The position numbers and the translations under genes are program-made. DNA of 64,000 bases, taken from the NCBI RefSeq assembly GCF_000220395.1, contig NW_004086356.1:1-64000 (forward strand). The letters are read 5' to 3'. Shown here piece by piece: positions 57,542 through 64,000 of this stretch (its first letter is position 1; each line of letters opens with the position of its first letter). Under the pieces are notes generated by a model. That model was not told the origin of the DNA. It did not search any database and saw nothing but the letters and a program-made list of their open reading frames with translations. Origin of the DNA: Ichthyophthirius multifiliis (lineage: Eukaryota > Ciliophora > Oligohymenophorea > Hymenostomatida).

Positions 57542-59970
57542 TCATTAAACATTACGAACTGCACTTTTTGTCATAAAATTTCGTTCAAGATTTTTAATAT
57601 TTGACATATTTTTGTTAAAAATTTCCTTATTTTCAATTATTTAATTTCCAAGATTATAAATTCTACTTTCTTTTTAGTTTTTTTTTTTTTTTTTATTAAA
57701 TAAAAAAATTCATTTTTTAGTAATAATTTTTTTTTTATTTTTTTTTACATTATTTTTCGAAAATTTCTTTAATAAAAACTTTCTTATTCATTTTTTAATC
57801 TTACTTGTAATTAAAGCCATTCCAAAAATTAAAATAAATCACAAAAATTTAACAAATTTCTTAAAAAGAACACTTATTTATTCCCGAAACATTCTAAAAG
57901 CCATCCCAAATCTGCCCTAAACCTATTTAATCGCCTCTAAAATACTCTGAAAAAACTACACTTTCAATTTTTTCTAATATCTTTTTACCCTTCTCGTATT
58001 TTTTATGAATATGTTCTACAAACCCAACACATTCACTCAAACAAAACCAGAAATTTTCCAAAAAAACTACCAAATTATCACCTATATCTTCAACAAAGTG
58101 TCCAAATCCCATCCTAAAACACACTAGAGTGCTATAGAAGACATTCACAAGCCTCAACTCGACAATTGTATGAAAATAATTGGTATTTTTATTTAAAAAA
58201 GAGTACCTTTAATGCACTTCTTATTATGAAATACTCATATTACTATCCCTATATGGGGTATATCCACCTCTTAAGCTTTATTAGAGATTTTTTTCGTTTT
58301 CAAGTTAAAAAAGACGAACTTCGAAAGCATCTATAGGTAAAAAATGTTCAAAAATATCCCCTTTGAAGGCCAAAAAAAGTGCATTTTTGGAAAAATTAAT
58401 AAGATCTAAAAAAAAGAAGGAATTTTTTTATAAAATAAATGTCCTTGAAAAAAATAAAAAATTTAAAGAATTTTAAGCGTTTCTTCAATTTCTTCTAAAA
58501 AAGCTAAATTTCCTCTTTTATTTTTTTCCAAAAAATGCTAAAAATTTGAAAAAGTGTTCATTATTTTTGGTTTAAAATTATTTAAAAAGGACATTAAAAT
58601 ACCTATTAAATTAATATTTTTTACTGAAAATAAAAAGCCTTCCTTTAAAGACCATAATAGGTAAATCCAATATATTTATTTAATATTTCTTATATATTTT
58701 TCACCATTAAGTATATAATAATCTTCGTTTTCTATATGTTGGAATATTTATGATCTTTAGAATATATCTAATAGGCCTTCCTGGAATAATTATATGGCAT
58801 ATTTTTTATTAGATAGGACTTCTTTTAGTAAAAAAAAGGATGAAATTAAAATTTATTAATTATCTTCGTTTTTTTTCTCATTAAAAAATAAAAAGTCGTA
58901 AATTTAGATAAATTTAGATATTTGTAATTCATAATTTTCTTAAAGAAGTTAAAAATTAGACTAAATTATTTAAAATAGAATTTCTCCATTTTTTAAATTC
59001 GGAAAAATTTCAAGAAACTCATTTATAAGTAAATTTTAAAAAAATTCTATTTTTTCTATATTTTTTATCATTTTAATTCCACTTTTTATTTATATTTCTA
59101 ACAAAACTAAAATTATGTTAAATACAAGTTAAATTTCCTAGTCTTTTTTTAAAAAAATAAATGAAAATACTCTCAAAAAAAGAACTAAAAGATCTTCTAA
59201 TTCTTTAAAAAAAGCTTCTTTATTATTTTAAGAAAAATCGAAAAAAAAATTTATGTTTAAAATAAAACTTCCTTCATTATTATTTAAATTATTATTATTA
59301 TTTTCCTTTTTTTTTTCTTCAATTTCTAGTAAATGCTTAATACCACATAAAAAACAAAAAATAGCTTTTAATTTAAATTAAACAAAAAAATATACTTAAT
59401 TTAATTTTATTTCATTTTCTATTTATTTCCCAAAAAAAGTACTCATTTGTAAATAAAACTTCAAAAAATTCTCCATTTTTTTAAATATCTAAACTATTCC
59501 ACAAGAAAATTTAATATCGAAATTCGGGTAGAATAAATCAAGAAATTTCCCTTTAAAAAGTTCCTATAAACCTTCCTATATCCAAAAAATATTAGAGTGT
59601 TAAATAATTGATCCCATAGGAATACCATCTAAACCAGAAGTAGAAATCAAACTACATAATTTTATTATTTAAATAATCAAAGAGTTTTTTTATATTATCA
59701 TAGAAAGTTTAAAATTATTCTATTTTAAATAAACAACTTAGTTTATAATAAAAGAACTACTTTTAGATAAATAACTATTCAAAAAATTTTATTTTTGTAA
59801 AAGAGTATATATTATTTCTTCAAAATCATAAATGAATAAAGAACCGAAATAATATTTTTATGAAAAAATGTTTATTCTTTTAGGCTTTTAATTAAAAAAA
59901 ATTACTATTTTTTATTCATTATCAATTATTTAATTTTTAAATTTATATTCTTCTATTTTTGCTTGCTAAA

Positions 59971-60026
<56 letters not shown>

Positions 60027-60824
60027 ACTGAATTTTTTAATAATATTAAAACAAATTATAAGTCTAGAATTGTTTCAATACATTAAGTTATTATATTACA
60101 CTTATTAATTATATATTCTTAAGATATTAACGATATAAATATATCTATAGTATTCATATATATAAGTTATTCTTCAGCTTATCTTATTTGTAGGTTTTAG
60201 TAAAATAAATACATTTACTTCTATGTAAAATAAATATCTTCTTTAAATTAAAATTCTTTTTATGTAAATATATATTTCTTGCTTATTATACTTTTTAAAT
60301 CATTTAATTTAAAACTTAAAATTTTTAATATGTGTTAATTATTATCTCTAAATTTTTTACAAAATTAAAAATATTTATTTTCATATTTGAAAATTTCATG
60401 TAGAAAAACAATTACCTTAAATTAATATTAAATAATTATACATATTTTATAAATTTACTTTATTTATTATATAAATATTATTTTTATTAGCTAATTTCAA
60501 TATTACAGTTTAAAAGTTAATATTAATATTTAAATTGTCTATAAAAGTATTAAACTCAAGAAACTTTATCATAAAATGTTCTTATTCTTATAAAGCTATT
60601 GTAAGAAAATCTAAAACAGTACAATTATAAATATCTCTATTTTTTTCATCTATTAATATTCGTAATATTAAATTATAAAAATGTTCTAATTAATAGTTTT
60701 TATTTTCATCCCCAGGATTATTTTAGAAATTCTAAACTTATAAATTGCCTAAATAATTAATGAGTTTAGGTTTATTATTTATTTTTTTAATCTAATTATT
60801 TATATATAAAATAATTTATATAAC

Positions 60825-60864
<40 letters not shown>

Positions 60865-61597
60865 GTTTATTACTTCCCAAATCTGCATTAATTAAGTGAA
60901 AATTCTAAATGTTTAAACTGTTAAAGAATTAATAAATTCATTTTAAATATTTTGATTCTTATATTTAAATAAATAAAAATATTAAAATTAAATTAATATA
61001 TTATAAACTAAATTTATAATAAAAAATTTACTAAATAAAAAGCATTTTTAATAATATTAAAATCAAAAAAAGGTTAATTGTCTTAAATTATAAAGTTTTC
61101 GAATTAGTTAGATTTAATAATACCCCAACTTCCAGAATCCAGGCTCTCGTTATTTAAAACTAAGTATTTTTCTTCTTCAAAATAATTAATAAAAGAAAAC
61201 ATATTAATTAAAATATTCACTTTTACAACTTTTTTACTTTAATCAATAAAAATATCATGTTCAAAATTATAAATAGATTATTATTTGCATAAAAAATCTT
61301 CAAAATTATTTAAAAAATTTAATTAATTTAATATATCTAATTAATATTTTTCATTTTAATTTTTAACATTCTCTTATAAAAGTATATATATCTCTTCTTT
61401 CTATAATATTAAATTACATATATTTTCTAAAAGCTTCAAAGAATTAATTAACAAAGAAAGAATAGTATAACAATTCTTTGATTTTTCTGAGAAGTCATTT
61501 AATTTTTTATTACTTTTAGGTATAAAAATTTAATTTTTCAACAATAAATTTTATAATTCGCAGTATTATTTATATTTAATTTCTTATATTATATTAA

Positions 61598-61643
<46 letters not shown>

Positions 61644-64000
61644 ATAAATATATTATTTTATTTTACATTAATTTATTTTCGGTTTATTTTAAATTACAAA
61701 AAATATTTGATTTTCAATATCTAAAAAATTAAAAACCTTTTAATAAAAATCAAAAACTTAAAACTTTTCAAAACTATTAATATAAATTTCATTTTTTTAT
61801 AAATTAGTATTCATAAAAAATTTCTATATACTAAAATTCATTATTTTCATTTAAATTTCTCCTATTTTCCATTTATATTTTTTATTATTCATATCTTTCC
61901 ATTAAATCTAACTATTAATGAAAAAAAAGAATAATTAATTAACTAAATTTCCCCTTAATTCCCAAACATTTTATTCATCAAATTTTTTTCTTTAAATAAA
62001 AAAGTCTTTTATGGTTATTCGAAATTAATCAAAATAGAATACAGTAAAGAAAGCAATTAAAATAAACATTTTTCCAATTACTTTTGCAATAAAGGGGAGT
62101 TAAATTAATAGTATTATCCAAAATATGTAAAGAAATTAGCATTAAAGAATTTAAAAAGGACATGAATTCCATTATTAGGTTCATCTGTAATAAATTTGTT
62201 ATAATAATAAAATTCTCTAATTGTATTTTAAGTTTTCTAAGGACTATAATTTTATAAAATATGCAAAGATTTAAGTACTTTAGTATAATTCTTTAAATGA
62301 AATTTATTTTAATTATGAATATCCTAAAAAAAAGTGCTATATATTAAAATATAAGTTACAGGACAATAAAGTTGGCTTTTTTTATTTAATTATAACATTT
62401 CTATTTCAAATTAGTCCTATAATTTTTATGTGATTAATTCTATTTAGAATACATCTTTTTAAATAATTTTATGAATAATTTTCATTCTTTTAAAAAAGTT
62501 GTCATTAAAAACTTAACTATAATTAAAAAAATATAATAAAAAATATAAATATATATTAATTAAATATATATTTATATATTTATATATTTATATATTTATA
62601 TATTTATATATTTATATATTTATATATTTATATATTACATATCTTAATAAGCGTTTTTATTATTTATATTTACATTATTATTATTATGTTAAGATTCTAT
62701 ATAAGTTTCTTGAAATAAAATATCAAAGATTCGTGTTTTTTATAGTATATGATCTATTATATTGTCATTTAAATATTTTTCTTTATTTTAAAAATCTATT
62801 TCTTTTCTTACTATAATACTCTAAATAATTAAAAGCTAACTACATTCCTTTTATAGTAAAAAATCAAATTTTTATAAACTATCTTATATAAATTTTTATA
62901 AATTAGCATTTCCTTTAACACATTTCTAAACCAATGTCGCAATTTTAAAAGGGATTTCTTAATTTTTTCCTTTAGAAATTTCCTCAAAATGTTTAATAAA
63001 ATCTAAGAATCTAACTAGATGTTACAAAAGAACATCTTGTAAGAAAAAAAAGCTTATATCATCATTAAAACCTTTCCTTTTATACAAATTATAAATACAA
63101 TTATCTAAAAAAGACATAACAATATCATATTTGCTATTAAAATCTTCCTAATGATGATTTTTATTAGAAATTATATAAAAGAAATTTTATAATATAACAA
63201 AAACGAAATTATTATTAATTTAATTATTTCCTAATTAAAAAAATATATTCTCATCAATAATATCTAATTTTTAAATTAAAATTAAAATAGAATACTCTTC
63301 TTACATTTGTTTTATTTCATTTAATTCTGGTCTTTTCTCATCTTCATTTAAATATTTAAAACTAACATTTTTTTCCTTTTTCCATATTAAATCCATTAAT
63401 AATTTATATTTTTCTTAATAATTATTTGAATCTAATTTATTATCTAAATCTAATATTTTATCATATTTTTAAATTATTCCCAATATAATTTCTAAAATAC
63501 TCTTTTTCTCATTTTCCCTTTATACATAAAAAATCTCCTCATCAAATTATTTAAGATATAAATCTTTCTTTTTTTCAAGTTAAGCCCATAAAGATTTTAA
63601 AATATTACATTTATTCAATAATTTTTTTATTATATTCTCATATAAAGGACCAAGTCCTATAACAAAAATATGCCTTAAACATTCCAAAATAGCATTTCTT
63701 TATTAAAAATAAATCATTTCCATGAAATCTTTATTTATTTAAATTAAAAATTCGCATTCGGAATTCGGAAAAAATTCCTATGTTTGATTATTTTTAATAA
63801 TAATTTAAAATCGTTCTAATTTTTATAAAGAAGGCTTTTATTAATTTTCATCTTCGAAAAATAAATTTACAATCTTATTATTTTCAATAAGAAATAAATC
63901 AAACATATAATAACACTATTCAAAATCAATTTTTAGATAATCTGCAAGTTAATAAATTAACATAAATATTACATATTAATATGTATAATTATTTAGGCTT
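57542..64000 (-). CDS. Very large protein, partial (5' end beyond the window), family unknown
   Basis: Minus-strand coding sequence fills most of this interval and ends with TGA at 57542. The last intron is 57670..57748. From the 5' side the segments include YLNEDEKRPELNEIKQM, KGNANLQKFIQDSLQKFDF, NGIHVLFKFFNANFFTYF, a run of 17 Gln coded by TAA, YYFGSLFIYDFEEIIYTL, SGLDGIPMGSII, DAFEVRLFQLENEKNL, RMGFGHFVEDIGDNLVVF and SRIYNLGNQIIENKEIF. Long helical, Leu/Ile/Phe-rich stretches suggest an armadillo- or RIH-like superhelical protein, perhaps a channel-associated or vesicle-tethering type, but I cannot identify it. A further one-base deficit is likely at A8, 58408-58415. Internal introns with TA-type repeats (about 60825-60860, 61600-61645 and 62570-62636) were not all delimited. 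It could be more than one gene. Confidence 0.5.
59972..60022 (-). repeat. 17 consecutive TAA codons encoding poly-Gln
   Basis: A (TTA)17 run on the plus strand, in frame within the large minus-strand gene, flanked by protein-like sequence (LILLKNSVI before, AKIEEYKFKN after). Confidence 0.85.
62571..62636. repeat. 8-bp tandem repeat TTTATATA, about 8 copies
   Basis: A perfect period of 8 in what is probably an intron of the large gene. Confidence 0.85.

Overview
This window looks like macronuclear DNA of an oligohymenophorean ciliate. It is extremely AT-rich, with spacers close to pure A/T. UAA and UAG are read as glutamine and only UGA ends genes. Most introns are 40-130 nt, A/T-rich, GT...AG. 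The base composition is like that of Ichthyophthirius, but the species is an inference. Read with the standard code the window seems almost gene-free; read with UAA/UAG=Gln it holds about two dozen genes.

Layout. 1-6.4 kb: an SK-type K+ channel (-), an AMMECR1-domain protein (+), an unrecognised coiled-coil protein (-). 6.4-9.6 kb: a long spacer. 9.6-21 kb: an AGC kinase (+), a large UBR-box/RING E3 ligase (+), a copine (-), a coiled-coil protein (+). 21-32.9 kb: a SAPS-domain (PP6 regulatory subunit-like) protein (+), a PH plus Iml2/TTC39 protein (-), a small mitochondrial-type membrane protein (-), a divergent mitochondrial carrier (+), a small hypothetical gene (+), RRP36 (+). 33.6-38 kb: mitochondrial ribosomal protein bL20m (-) and three weakly characterised genes. 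39-43 kb: a tandem pair of calcium-dependent protein kinases (-), one with an intact DFG motif and one where it reads NFS. 45-52 kb: a TBC Rab-GAP (+), a NEK-like kinase (+), an unrecognised protein (+). 52.8-56.4 kb: a conserved 10-exon protein of ciliary flavour (-). 57.5-64 kb: a very large gene (-) that runs off the window.

Themes. Kinases, a phosphatase regulator and calcium or lipid sensors (SK channel, copine, CDPKs, AGC kinase) are dense here. Four signalling proteins start with Met-Gly and nearby cysteines, which suggests acylated membrane anchors. Several otherwise intact conserved genes carry an apparent one-base deficit inside a homopolymer. I read these mainly as sequencing undercalls, so nothing here should be called a pseudogene on that basis. 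Exon borders were worked out by hand from frame, GT/AG and family similarity. Where the exon sum is a whole number of codons I say so. No database search was run.
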